Shown piece by piece: positions 63,936 to 64,000 of a stretch of 64,000 nucleotides of DNA; position 1 is the stretch's first letter, and each line of letters opens with the position of its first letter. The notes beneath the pieces were generated by a model that did no database searches, was not told the DNA's origin, and saw only the letters and a list, made by a program, of their open reading frames with translations. Origin of the DNA: Pelagimonas sp. Its GTDB lineage: Bacteria > Pseudomonadota > Alphaproteobacteria > Rhodobacterales > Rhodobacteraceae. The position numbers and the translations under genes were made by a program. The DNA is taken from the NCBI GenBank assembly GCA_025210345.1, contig JAOARX010000030.1, forward strand, positions 79,181-143,180, given 5' to 3'.

Positions 63936-64000
63936 TGTCCCCTCGCAGGCCAAAAAAAATTGGGAAGGTTTGGGCAGAAGACCGCCACGCCCTAGGCCAA

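Noticed and set aside
1..64000. Insertion sequence, prophage or integrative element
   Set aside because: No transposase, integrase, phage structural gene or pair of terminal repeats was recognised anywhere.

Overview
The window looks like a chromosomal segment of a marine alphaproteobacterium of the Rhodobacteraceae (Roseobacter group). The grounds are its high G+C, many ATGA/TGATG-coupled genes, a conserved housekeeping run (hisD, UPF0262, low-MW phosphatase, infA, maf, RNase E/G, yacG), an EI-Ntr/aspartokinase pair, a TRAP transporter, a CuyA-type cysteate sulfo-lyase and an FAD-GcvT demethylase. I saw no rRNA, tRNA, CRISPR array, insertion sequence or prophage.

Layout. 0-6.1 kb (minus strand): ptsP (cut by the window edge), lysC, a short-chain dehydrogenase, a DUF1178 protein and the Kdo transferase waaA. 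6.1-6.8 kb: a gene-free stretch with three perfect DnaA boxes, from which genes diverge on both sides; it is a candidate replication origin. 6.8-14.7 kb (plus): hisD, UPF0262, phosphatase, two small enzymes, a nitrilase-family hydrolase, infA, maf, RNase E/G and yacG, interrupted by one opposite-strand leucine-rich-repeat membrane protein. 14.7-18.5 kb: a PLP enzyme and the 5-oxoprolinase genes pxpBCA. 18.6-22 kb: a zinc-uptake locus (znuA divergent from zur-znuC-znuB) with two Zur-box-like palindromes between the arms. 22-25.2 kb: a large CHASE/PAS hybrid histidine kinase.

25.3-32 kb (minus): LysR regulator, FAD-GcvT demethylase, CuyA-like lyase, amino-acid racemase and a HisD-like dehydrogenase. 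I read this as a catabolic operon for an amino-sulfonate or methylated relative. 32.3-38.2 kb: lepA, an orphan low-G+C gene, a sugar kinase, a di-haem peroxidase-like protein and a SEL1 protein. 38.3-46 kb: a six-gene operon (SsuD-like monooxygenase, aldo-keto reductase, flavin reductase, TRAP DctQMP) divergent from a GntR regulator and a Gfo/Idh/MocA enzyme. The enzyme set matches the oxidative desulfonation (sulfo-SMO) route for sulfoquinovose, but with a TRAP importer and possibly a Gfo/Idh-type sulfoquinovosidase. The window therefore appears to carry two separate organosulfonate loci.

46.4-57.9 kb: an orphan LuxR regulator, then ten co-directional genes dominated by exported proteins: DUF3137-like, LemA, two related secreted proteins (one with a VWA domain), a Cys-rich protein, a Tat-type protein with four FPGEML repeats, a flavoprotein, two more secreted proteins and a large M1-like metalloprotease. 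I know of no described system with this content. 57.9-64 kb: a TIM-barrel/cupin fusion, a long acidic protein, thiamine pyrophosphokinase, an EamA transporter and a small lipoprotein.

All functional calls rest on reading the sequence and recalling families; no database search was run.
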